DNA of 64,000 nucleotides, taken from Candidatus Chloroploca sp. Khr17. Lineage in GTDB: Bacteria > Chloroflexota > Chloroflexia > Chloroflexales > Chloroflexaceae. The translations under genes and the position numbers were made by a program. Below are positions 53,009-62,237 of this stretch, in pieces. The notes beneath the pieces are model-generated. The model was not told the origin of the DNA. It saw only the letters and a list, made by a program, of their open reading frames with translations, and did no database searches. Position 1 is the first letter of the stretch. Each line of letters starts with the position of its first letter. The stretch spans positions 1-64,000 of the forward strand of contig NZ_RYFF01000013.1 of the NCBI RefSeq assembly GCF_004138165.1. Direction: 5' to 3'.

Positions 53009-54678
53009 GGTTGCCGTTCCAGCACCACACGGTAGACGCTCACCTCGTTCTCGGCAAAGACCAGTTCGAGTTCGGGGGCGGCGGCAAGCAACGCCTCACG
53101 AGGCACATCCTGCTCACGCGCAATGACGTAGCTCACCGTAAACTGGTTCAGGATCGCCTCGCGCTCGGCAGGTTGCGCCACAGGATCGAGCACGACCTCG
53201 GCCATGCGCAGTTTCTCAAAGTAGTCGAGCGTGCCAGCCCAATGCGCCAGAAACGCCCGCGCATCAGTCCACACCGGCACGTGCTGGTTGATCATCAAGG
53301 TGCCGAGCACGACATCATCCCGCGTGGTGGCGGCTTCGAGCCAACGCAAGCCGGCAACTTCGCTCTGCGAGAGATAATAAGGCTCGCTGTAGCGCGTCAG
53401 ATCATAGAGCCGCCACGTCCAGAGATAGACATTGGTCGCCACACTCAGGCCCAGGATAAGCACAAGCAAGAAGGGAGCCAACCGCGGCGTGCGCTGTTGC
53501 AACCAGGGCCAGACATAGGCATAGATCGCGGTAGCCGCCAGGATCGCGATCGGCATCTGCCAGCCAAGTAACAGATGGATCTGAAATTTGAGCGGCAAAT
53601 AGATCAAGACAAAATGAACGAGGAACCAGATCGCGACGAGAAGCTCGGTATCGTTGCGGCTCTGCAGCATCCGTGGGCGAAAGGCGATCAGCGCGAGCAC
53701 CAGCGGCACGCCCATCAGAATCGGCAGATGCAACAGATTTGGTGTCCAGGCACCCGCGTTATCAAACTGGGCAAGTTTGCCGCCCCAGGTCGCATCATTG
53801 AGCACCAAGTAGGCGAGGTAGCCTGCCGGGGGAATGGTGAAGGCCGCAATGATCGCCGCACTCTTGCCGAGAAAGACCGGAAAACGGCGCTCACGCCACC
53901 AGATCAAGATCCCCCAGAGCCCGAGCACGCTATAGATAGTCAGTAGATCATAGGCATGTTGCAGCCCGATCAGTGCACCAACGAGCCCGGCGGCCACGGC
54001 ATAGCGCAACTGTTGCCGCTGCTGCGCATAGAGCGTCAACCCGATCATACCGATGAGCAGGGCAAGCGCGATCGCAAAGTGGGGAAACGCCATAATCTGA
54101 AAGAAGCTATTTGCCTCTGACGTATAAATATCAAACGGAAACGGCGCATCAGGGAGGTCCCGGGCATACTTGACGATGATCCAGACAAACCCGACCCCAC
54201 CGGAAAAACAGAAGAAGAGGAACGCGAGCCAGCGCTGCTTCACGTCAGGCACCGCAATGCGCAAGAAGGCATACGCAACGGTTATGAGCAAGACCGTCGC
54301 CACAACGCGCAAGAGGGTGAAGATAGTATAGTATTCAAACCCGAAAAAACCCCCGATCCGTCCTGCGCTCCACCAGAGCAGATGGAAGAGCGCGGGCTCG
54401 TTGGGCTCGGCAGTCAACCGATTCGGGGCGAGGTGCTCGTGGCGGAGATCACGCATCCAGGCGAAGTACTGATTATGATCGGGAATATTGAAGATAACCC
54501 CGGTGAAAAAGCGATCGTCTGGTGCCGTCACATTTGCATAGATGGTCGGGATCAGGCTGAGCACCACCATCACGAGGGTGATCAGCGCCACCAGTCGCCA
54601 TTCTCCGCCATAACGACGGGTCTCTACCTTGGCCGAGTTGGTGCTTGATATCGTCAAAGGGCGCTCATTGATCGCCAT
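53005..54678 (-). CDS. polytopic membrane protein, GT-C-like
   Basis: The 557-residue protein has about eleven hydrophobic helices, and the first large loop (FNIPDHNQYFAWMRDLRHEH) holds acidic/aromatic residues, as in GT-C glycosyltransferases. ATNVYLWTWRLYDL leads into a soluble C-terminal domain of about 110 residues (VLGTLMINQHVPVWTDARAF). GT-C enzymes use polyprenol-linked sugars outside the membrane. The ATG at 54678 has GGAGG five bases upstream. Confidence 0.65.
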   Translation of the reverse strand: MAINERPLTISSTNSAKVETRRYGGEWRLVALITLVMVVLSLIPTIYANVTAPDDRFFTGVIFNIPDHNQYFAWMRDLRHEHLAPNRLTAEPNEPALFHLLWWSAGRIGGFFGFEYYTIFTLLRVVATVLLITVAYAFLRIAVPDVKQRWLAFLFFCFSGGVGFVWIIVKYARDLPDAPFPFDIYTSEANSFFQIMAFPHFAIALALLIGMIGLTLYAQQRQQLRYAVAAGLVGALIGLQHAYDLLTIYSVLGLWGILIWWRERRFPVFLGKSAAIIAAFTIPPAGYLAYLVLNDATWGGKLAQFDNAGAWTPNLLHLPILMGVPLVLALIAFRPRMLQSRNDTELLVAIWFLVHFVLIYLPLKFQIHLLLGWQMPIAILAATAIYAYVWPWLQQRTPRLAPFLLVLILGLSVATNVYLWTWRLYDLTRYSEPYYLSQSEVAGLRWLEAATTRDDVVLGTLMINQHVPVWTDARAFLAHWAGTLDYFEKLRMAEVVLDPVAQPAEREAILNQFTVSYVIAREQDVPREALLAAAPELELVFAENEVSVYRVVLERQP

Positions 54679-54689
54679 CTGTGCCTCCG

Positions 54690-56357
54690 TTATCTTCTGC
54701 GCCGTAGCATCCACACCCGCAGCCCAATCACCGAGCCAAAGATCAGCACGACTGGTATCAGCGCCAGACCAATCGCCTCGTAGCCTGTGGTCTCCCAGTG
54801 TGGGCGTTCACCCAGGGGTGGTGTTTGCTGGATGCCTGCCGGCAATGGCGTCGGGGTTGGGGTTGCTTCGATCACGCTTACCTCGACGACAGGTGTCGCC
54901 GTTGGCACCGGGGTAAAAAAGGGCAGGGGCGTTGTTGCCGGTGCGCCCAGGGGCCGACTGCTATACCAGACCCGGTAGCGTGCCCGTTCACTGTCAAAGA
55001 GATCATCCCGACTGCGCGTAAACCAGACCGCGTGCAATTCGTTGCCATTGAGCACGGCCAGTTTGGGATATTCGGGATAGAGGTCGTTGCGTACGATTTC
55101 GGTTGGTTGCCCCCAGCGCCCGTTGCTATAGGTCAGATGCCAGAGGCCGGGTGGGGTAAAGACATCCGCGACATCATCAAAGGGGCGAAAGGCGACCATC
55201 AACAGATGGACATTGCCGGCCCCGTCGGTTGCCATATGGTAAATATCAAGATCGGAAGGCCGCGCACGCAAATTGGGCAGTTCGACCGCTTGCGTCCACG
55301 TCTTGCCGCCATCAGGCGAGGATTGGGTATAGATGCGGTTGACGGCGACGCCGCGAAAGACGATCACCGGATTGCCATTGCCATCGAGCCCGAGTGTGGT
55401 CTGTTGCACGGCATCAAGCGGTACTTCGGGGCCGGTCGCTGGTTCGGGCGTGAGCGAACGCTCGGCGGGTTGGCGGGCAGCCTGCTCATACGCAGCCAGG
55501 GCGACGCCACTCGCTGGTAAGCGGAAATAGGTCGGATCGCTCCAGTTGCTCCCACCATCATCCGACCGCCGATAGACCCCGGCACGTGGCTGGCCTGCAC
55601 CCGCGTACCAGTCGATGCCTTCATCCCAGACCACGTGGATGCGATCAAACCGGTCAATTTGGACATGGGGCCGATTCTCACCGTCATTGGGGGTACCCGA
55701 CAGATTGACCGGCGTGCTCCAGGAGACCCCGCCATCGTGCGAGTTGCGGTAGAAGAGGTCGGCACAATTAGGACAGACCAGATTGGGTGGTTGACCGGGT
55801 TCGTCGCTGATCGCTTCTGACCAGAAGGCGTGCAGCACACCACGGCTATCGCTGGCTATTTCAACATAATAGGCTGCGCCAAAACCACTGATGCGCACTG
55901 GCTCGCTCCAGGCTGTCGCATTGCGTGCCTCGGCCAGGGGGGCGCTGGCGTGCATAATATTCGTATTGCTGCGATAGATCACGTGCAGACGCCCATCACG
56001 CGCCACCGTCAGCCGGTTACGCACGGTCAAACCGCCGGTCGCCGGCGCAAGGATCTCGCTGATTGGCGACCAGACGCCATCGCGCCGTTCGCGGTACATC
56101 AGCAGATCGAGGCTTCCACCCTCACGTTCAGTCAGGCCAATGCCGCTGTACCAGGTGACATGCACGGTTCCCGGTGGGCTCACCGCGATATCAGGGAACC
56201 ACGACGAACCATAGCGCCGTGCATTGGGCTCATCCTCAGCTGGACGTGGCGGCGACAGCTCCAACGGCGTTGACCAGGCACTGCGCTGGGCTGCGACAGG
56301 GCTCACCATCACTGCAAGCAGGATGAGGACATAAAGAGTCGAAAAAAGTGCTTTCAT
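54690..56357 (-). CDS. secreted BNR-repeat protein with C-terminal anchor
   Basis: A signal peptide (LYVLILLAVMVSPVAAQ) precedes a six-bladed propeller region with Asp-box-like units (SHDGGVSWSTPVNLSG, RSDDGGSNWSDPTYF, SPDGGKTWTQAVELP). A Pro/Thr linker, a transmembrane helix (AIGLALIPVVLIFGSVIG) and the tail MLRRRR end it. The fold is that of sialidase-like proteins, but the Arg triad and Asp/Glu/Tyr set of a true sialidase cannot be seen. It is probably a membrane-attached glycan-binding protein. The gene overlaps the O-antigen ligase-like gene by four bases. Confidence 0.75.
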   Translation of the reverse strand: MKALFSTLYVLILLAVMVSPVAAQRSAWSTPLELSPPRPAEDEPNARRYGSSWFPDIAVSPPGTVHVTWYSGIGLTEREGGSLDLLMYRERRDGVWSPISEILAPATGGLTVRNRLTVARDGRLHVIYRSNTNIMHASAPLAEARNATAWSEPVRISGFGAAYYVEIASDSRGVLHAFWSEAISDEPGQPPNLVCPNCADLFYRNSHDGGVSWSTPVNLSGTPNDGENRPHVQIDRFDRIHVVWDEGIDWYAGAGQPRAGVYRRSDDGGSNWSDPTYFRLPASGVALAAYEQAARQPAERSLTPEPATGPEVPLDAVQQTTLGLDGNGNPVIVFRGVAVNRIYTQSSPDGGKTWTQAVELPNLRARPSDLDIYHMATDGAGNVHLLMVAFRPFDDVADVFTPPGLWHLTYSNGRWGQPTEIVRNDLYPEYPKLAVLNGNELHAVWFTRSRDDLFDSERARYRVWYSSRPLGAPATTPLPFFTPVPTATPVVEVSVIEATPTPTPLPAGIQQTPPLGERPHWETTGYEAIGLALIPVVLIFGSVIGLRVWMLRRRR

Positions 56358-57808
56358 CGTCGTGCGAGGGGTTCAGGCTGTGGTGCAGCGACCGGCTTGG
56401 CTTCTTGAGTCACGCGATCAATGCTGATCAGCAAGCCGAGAAAGATCCAGTTATAGGCAACATAGCTAAAGCCGGTAATGCCCTGGTTATAGGCAAAGGG
56501 CAACATCCAATCACCAAACAGCATTGAGACATGAGCTCCGATCCACCCAGTTACTGCAGTAAGAGCAGTAAGGCGCAAGAAGCCTTCGGGAGCTTGCTTG
56601 AACACACGCCACCCGTAGCGCACACTTGTCACCGTAAACCAGAGCCAGACCCCCATCCCGACAAAACCAAACTGCGCCAGGATATCCATATGATTATTGT
56701 GGGTCGAGCGGGCATCCCACGGAAAGTAGGTCATATTGTAGGGGGCATACCCGGCCGGCCCAGTGCCGAGAAACCAGTGATCCATGATCACCCCAAAGTT
56801 GCGTCCCCAGATGTCGAGGCGTTCCATCCCCCCTTCGTGAACTTCATTGGTTACCACTTGATCGAGGTAAGCCTGGCCAGGCCCAAGAGCGGCAAAGGTA
56901 AGCGCAATGGCGAGGGCAATGGTGAACATAAGCCTTGAACGCTTAAAGAGCACGATAGCCATCGCTACCACGGTTGGCAACCATCCGGAAAGCCAACTGG
57001 TATTCAGCACAACCACCAGATAGAGGTGCCACCCGATCAGGCCAATGATCAACACACGCCAGCGCCAGCGCAAGGTTGGCGTGAAAAGCAGCAGGGTAAA
57101 GAGGGGCACCGTCAACCAGAGCCCCCAACTCCCCCGGTCATTGAGGATATTTTGACGGATATGCAAGAACTGGGTCGCTGTCATCAGCACGCCAACGACA
57201 ATGAAACAGCCCACATAGAACTTGATCTTCCACACCTGATCGACAAAACGCCCCACCAGAAAGGGCACGCACATCAGGCTGAGCATCGTCACGAGCGCCC
57301 CGACCTGGGTCACGAGGAAGTTTCCCCCCATCACCCGCATATTGAGGATCGGATCACGCCAGAGCATGCCCCAGGGCAACGAGATGATGCAGATTAGCAT
57401 AAAGATCAGCAAGGGCCAGGTAAAGGGCGACGCTGGCACTTGCCATTCATGCCGGACGAGCATCGTCAGCCCCCAGACGGCAACCATGCCGAGGGTAAGC
57501 ACAAGGCTGGCCGGCAGGGTGCTCTGGGTTCCCGTTGGCAATTCAATGAAACGAAGCAGCAGTGCAGTCAGGGGTAAGACCAAGACCAGGGTGTCAAAGT
57601 AGCGCACCGAGGCACCAAAGCTTACGGCCATAAACGGCAGGGCCACCAGTGCCAGCATCGGGAGGATGCGTCCCGAGCCGCCAAGCAGCCCTATGAGCAC
57701 GGTGAGGCCAAGCAACCCGAGCAGCACCACCCCGATCTTTACCGTTCGGGGAAGCTGATGCAGCCGGTAGCTCAGGTAGCCAATGGTATCGCCACGTACA
57801 ATGTGCAT
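56354..57808 (-). CDS. O-antigen ligase/polymerase-like protein (Wzy/WaaL family)
   Basis: The 484-residue membrane protein has about twelve helices, and the large external loop carries STHNNHMDILAQFGFVGMG. This is the O-antigen ligase (PF04932) signature with its His. In this cluster it could polymerise repeat units or ligate chains to an anchor. The start is ATG (HIVRGDTIGYLSYR). Confidence 0.85.
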   Translation of the reverse strand: MHIVRGDTIGYLSYRLHQLPRTVKIGVVLLGLLGLTVLIGLLGGSGRILPMLALVALPFMAVSFGASVRYFDTLVLVLPLTALLLRFIELPTGTQSTLPASLVLTLGMVAVWGLTMLVRHEWQVPASPFTWPLLIFMLICIISLPWGMLWRDPILNMRVMGGNFLVTQVGALVTMLSLMCVPFLVGRFVDQVWKIKFYVGCFIVVGVLMTATQFLHIRQNILNDRGSWGLWLTVPLFTLLLFTPTLRWRWRVLIIGLIGWHLYLVVVLNTSWLSGWLPTVVAMAIVLFKRSRLMFTIALAIALTFAALGPGQAYLDQVVTNEVHEGGMERLDIWGRNFGVIMDHWFLGTGPAGYAPYNMTYFPWDARSTHNNHMDILAQFGFVGMGVWLWFTVTSVRYGWRVFKQAPEGFLRLTALTAVTGWIGAHVSMLFGDWMLPFAYNQGITGFSYVAYNWIFLGLLISIDRVTQEAKPVAAPQPEPLARR

Positions 57809-57811
57809 GGT

Positions 57812-58756
57812 TTACGCGATCTCTTCGGCGACAGGCCGCCGCCAGGTGTGGCGCTGCACTGCCATTAAGAGGAGCGCGCCATCGCGGGCGAAGGCGTGCC
57901 CCGTCGGGTGTTTTGCGGCGGTCGCCAGGAGGATGATGCCCCCAAGCGTCGCTTTGCCCAGAAAAATGGTCTGCAAGCCAACCCCGAGCGTTGTGCGGGC
58001 CAGGTCGCCATAGTGCTTGCCAAAAAAACGTAGTTTGCTCAGGTAGAGTTCCGCTTTCATCCGGGTGGCTGAGCGCTTGCTGCTCTGCCCGCCAAAATGG
58101 ATCACTTCAGACGCGGGAAGGTAGCAGACCTTCCAGCCAGCCTGACGGGTGCGATAACACCAGTCAACCTCTTCTGTATACATAAAGTAGCGCTCGTCCA
58201 TCAACCCGACCTGGCCGAGGATGCCACGCCGGATCATCAAGACCGCCCCATCAATCCAATCAGTGCTATAAGCGATCGTACCATCAATCGTCGGGTAGCG
58301 CCAGCGCAACCGGATTTTCTTGCCGACCAGTTCGGTCAACAGGTTGGGAAAGAGCGCCCACGAGCGCTGCAATGATCCGTCGGCATTGAGCAGACGCGAC
58401 CCAACGATGCCAACCTCCGGGTGGGTGTCGAGGAAGTGAACAAGGCGCGTGATCGAAGCGGGTTGCGCAATGGTGTCGCTGTTGAGCAACAAAACATGGC
58501 GCCCGTCACTCGCCCGGATCGCCTGGTTGTTGGCGGTGGCAAAGCCGCGATTGTCGCGGTTGGCGATGATCTGTACCTCGGGGAACGCCTCTCGCACAGC
58601 GGCGACACTGCTGTCAACCGAGCCATTGTCAACCACCCAGGTTTCGGCTGTGATGCCCTCGGTTGCTTCTGGCAGCGCCGCAAGACAGTCGAGTAGCAGT
58701 TGGCGGGTATTCCAGTTAACAATGACAATCGTGACATCAGCCTGTGGTGACGACAT
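57812..58756 (-). CDS. glycosyltransferase family 2
   Basis: The 314-residue GT-A enzyme begins VTIVIVNWNTRQLLLDCL, with TWVVDNGSVDSSV (nucleotide-binding), LLNSDT (the DxD equivalent) and the later MYTEEVDWCYR (ED(Y/W) family motif), as in rhamnosyltransferases. The ATG at 58756 has GGGGGAGG upstream. It overlaps the GT4 gene by 20 bp. Confidence 0.88.
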   Translation of the reverse strand: MSSPQADVTIVIVNWNTRQLLLDCLAALPEATEGITAETWVVDNGSVDSSVAAVREAFPEVQIIANRDNRGFATANNQAIRASDGRHVLLLNSDTIAQPASITRLVHFLDTHPEVGIVGSRLLNADGSLQRSWALFPNLLTELVGKKIRLRWRYPTIDGTIAYSTDWIDGAVLMIRRGILGQVGLMDERYFMYTEEVDWCYRTRQAGWKVCYLPASEVIHFGGQSSKRSATRMKAELYLSKLRFFGKHYGDLARTTLGVGLQTIFLGKATLGGIILLATAAKHPTGHAFARDGALLLMAVQRHTWRRPVAEEIA

Positions 58757-59957
58757 AGCGGTACCTCCCCCTGGTTGCAATTGTCTGTAACAGATCTTCG
58801 AGGCGTTGCGCAAGAACCGGCCAATCATAGTGTGCGGCAACAACCTGTTGCCCGGCCTGGCTGAGTTTGGCCCGCAAGGCGGCATCTTCGAGCAGGCGCA
58901 CTGTCGCTCGCGCAAAAGCGTCTGGGCTATCCGCGATGAGTAGGTGCTCGTCATGAACCAGGGCCAGCCCTTCGCTGCCTTTGCTGGTGCTTACGACCGG
59001 CGTGCCTACGGCGAGCGCTTCAAGGATCTTGAGCCGTGTCCCGCCTCCTTCGCGTAACGGCACAACCTCGACACTGCTCTGGGCAATCAGGGCACGGATA
59101 TCTTCGACATAGCCGTTCAGCACCACGCCGTCGAGGTTGGGCAGCGCCGCTCGCTGCTCGGGAGTCGTGCGCCCAGTGATGCGCAGGAGCGTCTGCGGGC
59201 GTTCCTGGCGGATGCGTGGCAAGATCGCCTCGAGAAAATAGCGCATCGCATCAAGGTTGGCACTGTACGAGAGCGCCCCCGGGTAGATGAGGGTATCGGG
59301 ATCTGGGTGGTAGGCATAGTCACGGCAGCCTGCAACATCGGCCCCATTGGGAATAACTACAATGTCCAATGGATGTTTGCCGGCAAGATCGCGTACGGTC
59401 TTGGCTTCACCCTCTGAGACGACGGTGACTGCCGCAAGCCCGCGTAGCAAACCCGCCACATAGCGGCGGTGTTTCATCGCGGTTAGCAAATAGCGTAGCC
59501 GCCGCTGCACATCCTGATAGCTGCGAAACTGTTCCAGCATATAGCCGAGTTCGAGTTCTTCGAGCACCACCGGCACACCGGGCAATTGCAGGGCATAGGG
59601 TGCGACATCAATCTCGAAGGCGAGCACGACGTCAGGCCGTATGCGGGCTGCCGTGTTCTCTACCGCACTGGCAAATGCCTGACTCCACGTTGCGCGCACC
59701 GAGGCTGGCTCGGTGACGATCAGACTCTGCACGCGATCAACCAGGGTCAGCGGGCGTCCGGGCCGCGGCATCGCCTGCAACGACGCGCAGATCTGACCAA
59801 GCTCGTCGGCGCACACCTCGGTCGTATCACCCTGGGTAAAGGCGAGCAGATGCACTTCGTGCGTACGGGCAAGGTGGCGCAGCAGGTGCATAATGCGCAT
59901 CCGCGAACCATTATCGGCAGGTTCGGGCCACCAGGTTGAGAGGGCCAGTATACGCAT
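58737..59957 (-). CDS. glycosyltransferase family 4
   Basis: A GT-B enzyme of 406 residues: N-terminal ILALSTWWPEPADNGSRMRI, and C-terminal EX7E-like stretch EGGGTRLKILEALAVGTPVV. It adds one of the sugars of the repeat unit on the cytoplasmic side. The 5' end lies next to a MITE (59992-60120), which separates it from the upstream GT4. Confidence 0.87.
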   Translation of the reverse strand: MRILALSTWWPEPADNGSRMRIMHLLRHLARTHEVHLLAFTQGDTTEVCADELGQICASLQAMPRPGRPLTLVDRVQSLIVTEPASVRATWSQAFASAVENTAARIRPDVVLAFEIDVAPYALQLPGVPVVLEELELGYMLEQFRSYQDVQRRLRYLLTAMKHRRYVAGLLRGLAAVTVVSEGEAKTVRDLAGKHPLDIVVIPNGADVAGCRDYAYHPDPDTLIYPGALSYSANLDAMRYFLEAILPRIRQERPQTLLRITGRTTPEQRAALPNLDGVVLNGYVEDIRALIAQSSVEVVPLREGGGTRLKILEALAVGTPVVSTSKGSEGLALVHDEHLLIADSPDAFARATVRLLEDAALRAKLSQAGQQVVAAHYDWPVLAQRLEDLLQTIATRGRYRYVVTTG

Positions 59958-59991
59958 GATTCAGCCTGTTCGCTCTTCTTCAATAGTTGGT

Positions 59992-60120
59992 GAATGAAGT
60001 TGTCTGGTCGCGCCGCCGACCACGAATACTGACCACGAATAAACGAAGATGGGCGGTGCGGTATTCGTTTCTTCGTGGCCCCAATTCGTGGTCAGCTGAC
60101 GACACCAGAATACTTCATTC
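59992..60120. repeat. complete MITE-like element
   Basis: The terminal inverted repeats GAATGAAGTTGTCTGGT (59992-60008) and ACCAGAATACTTCATTC (60104-60120) match at 15 of 17 positions. Inside, GACCACGAATAAACGAAG pairs with CTTCGTGGCCCC...ATTCGTGGTC, so the whole 129 bp can fold. There is no coding sequence. It sits in the polysaccharide operon between two glycosyltransferase genes. Relatives lie at 220-314, 4713-4823, 15366-15385 and 49659-49677. Confidence 0.8.
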
Positions 60121-60129
60121 CCAGAGCAT

Positions 60130-61311
60130 TCAATCACGGTGTGGCACCGCAAGGTCTGTGGCCGTACCTGGACGGCGCTGGCTGCTTGCGGCAACAAAAC
60201 GCTGATAACTCGCCAATGTCTGTTCGGCGGTCTTTGCCCACGAGAAGGCTTGCACCCGCTGGTAGCCACGCTCGCGCAGCCGCTTGGCTTCGGCTGGGTC
60301 AGTGAGCACGGCCTCGATATGGCGGGCAAAGGCATGCTCATCTTCGGCATCGGCGATCAAGGCGGCGTCACCGGCGACTTCGGGGATCGACCCGCGATCC
60401 GAGGCGATCACCGGGGCGCCGCAGGTCATTGCTTCGAGCAGTGGAATGCCGAAGCCTTCGATCCACGAGGGGAAGAGAAACGCTGAGGCCCCACTAAACA
60501 GAGCGATCAGATCTTCACGCGAAGGGCGCAGCAAGAGCCGCGCAAACCCGGCCTCAACCGCTTCCTGTACGACCGGTAGCGGTTGTTGGCGCGCAAAAAA
60601 GACGATCTCGTATTGCTCACGCAGCGCGGCAGGCAGTAAACGCCACGCCCGTACCAGCACCGCCGGGTTCTTCAGCCCATCGGCCAGCAGATAGGGTCGC
60701 GTAATGCCGTGACGTGCTTGCACCTCGGCGAGCACGGCTTGATCGCTGATGTGCTGAAGATCGGGCGTTGGGGCGTGGTGGATGGCAACGACCTGCGCTG
60801 GCGCAAGCCTGGTATAGTGCAGAATCGCACGCCGCGCATGCTCCGAGACGGTCAGGATGCCGTGCGCACCCCGTACCGCCTGGCTGCTCATCAGGTGCAG
60901 GTAGGTCATCATTGCGATTGTCCGTGGGTTTTTGGCGTGACCGGCGATGATCTCGCGCAGGGGCATCACATTGATCGCATCGTGCAGCGTGATGACGCTT
61001 GCTACCCCCGCTGGCCCAAAGCCATAGTTCGTCGGGAAATGCGCCACGTCCAGGGCATCCTGGGCCATCGCCCGCCGCAGCTTGACGAGATCGTTGACGA
61101 GACTCGAGTGCGGCCCGCGATACGGCAGATAGCGCACCGTCGCATGGTCGGGCAGATGCTGCAACTCAAACGGAGCCTTGGTATCCGCATAGAGCACAAA
61201 ATGATGCGTACGCCCTGCTTCGATCAGCGCAGGAACTAGGTGTTTGAGATAGGTATGCACGCCGCCCACAAGCCCATGCGAGAGATAGCGTACATCAAGG
61301 CCAATCCGCAT
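60130..61311 (-). CDS. glycosyltransferase family 4
   Basis: The 393-residue GT-B enzyme starts IGLDVRYLSHGLVGGVHTYL and has PSWIEGFGIPLLEAMTCGAP (EX7E) with CGAPVIASDRGSIPEVAGD. The ATG at 61311 has GAGGAG seven bases upstream. It is close in type to mannosyl- and rhamnosyl-type GT4 enzymes. Confidence 0.88.
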   Translation of the reverse strand: MRIGLDVRYLSHGLVGGVHTYLKHLVPALIEAGRTHHFVLYADTKAPFELQHLPDHATVRYLPYRGPHSSLVNDLVKLRRAMAQDALDVAHFPTNYGFGPAGVASVITLHDAINVMPLREIIAGHAKNPRTIAMMTYLHLMSSQAVRGAHGILTVSEHARRAILHYTRLAPAQVVAIHHAPTPDLQHISDQAVLAEVQARHGITRPYLLADGLKNPAVLVRAWRLLPAALREQYEIVFFARQQPLPVVQEAVEAGFARLLLRPSREDLIALFSGASAFLFPSWIEGFGIPLLEAMTCGAPVIASDRGSIPEVAGDAALIADAEDEHAFARHIEAVLTDPAEAKRLRERGYQRVQAFSWAKTAEQTLASYQRFVAASSQRRPGTATDLAVPHRD

Positions 61312-61322
61312 AGCTAGTCTCC

Positions 61323-62237
61323 TCACAGGGCCTGTTCAAGGCGCCCAAACCTTCCCCGCCAGAAGTCCATCCATGCCAGGCCCATCCCGATCCGTCCGCG
61401 CCGCGTACGCCACTTTGGGCGCAGCCAGAGGCTGGCGTAGGTGCGCAGATCCTGCAGCACCAGGGCATGCAGCCAGGTGCCCAGTCTGGCCCCAATTGCC
61501 TGGAGAAAGAGCAGCCGATTGCGCGTCATATAGTAGGCCAGGTACTCTTGGTCAAAGCGGGCATCGAGCGGGATTTTGTGCCAGACCTGCGCCGCCGGTA
61601 CGTGCAGAATGCCGTAGCCCGCCCGGGCCACCCGCACCGACCATTCCGTCTCTTCGTAGTACATAAAGAAACGTTCGTCCAATAGCCCGGCCTGCTCAAG
61701 CACCCCGCGCTTGACCAGCAACGCACAGCCAGTGACGAAGTCCACCGGGCGCAATCCGGGATACTGGCCTCTGTCGCGCTCTCCGGTGCCGTCCATCAGG
61801 CCGACGCCCCGCTGCCAGTCGATCCATCCGCCCGCCGACCAGATCAGGTCTGGGTCGGCGTGATAATAGATAGTCGGCCCCACCACCCCGGCCCGCGGAC
61901 TTGCCTCAGCCGCCGCAACCAGGATGCTCAAAAAGTCAGGGGCGACCTCGGTATCGTTGTTGAGCAGCAGCGCATAGTCATAGCCATGAGCCAGGGCATA
62001 GCGCAGACCGACATTATTGCCTGCCGCAAAGCCCAGATTCGCCCCATTCTCAATCACGGTGACATCAGGAAACGCCGCCCGCACACGCTCGGGCGTGCCA
62101 TCCTGCGACGCATTGTCGAGCACCACGATGGCATAGCGCTCACGGGGATAGGTCAGGTGCTGCAACGACGCCAGACACGCCAGCGTATCTTCGATGCCGT
62201 TATAGCAGAGCACAAGAAGCGCAACCTTGGGTTTCAT
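61323..62237 (-). CDS. glycosyltransferase family 2
   Basis: A GT-A enzyme of about 304 residues: VALLVLCYNGIEDTLACL, IVVLDNASQDGTPERV, LLLNNDTEVAPDFL, FVTGCALLVKRGVLEQAG and FFMYYEETEWSVR are the usual GT2/rhamnosyltransferase segments. The start is ATGATG at 62240/62237 with GGAGG upstream; the first ATG overlaps the stop of the preceding GT4. Confidence 0.88.
   Translation of the reverse strand: MKPKVALLVLCYNGIEDTLACLASLQHLTYPRERYAIVVLDNASQDGTPERVRAAFPDVTVIENGANLGFAAGNNVGLRYALAHGYDYALLLNNDTEVAPDFLSILVAAAEASPRAGVVGPTIYYHADPDLIWSAGGWIDWQRGVGLMDGTGERDRGQYPGLRPVDFVTGCALLVKRGVLEQAGLLDERFFMYYEETEWSVRVARAGYGILHVPAAQVWHKIPLDARFDQEYLAYYMTRNRLLFLQAIGARLGTWLHALVLQDLRTYASLWLRPKWRTRRGRIGMGLAWMDFWRGRFGRLEQAL

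Noticed and set aside
54690-56357. Sialidase function for the BNR protein
   Set aside because: Asp-box-like repeats are present but the catalytic Arg triad and Tyr/Glu pair could not be found.
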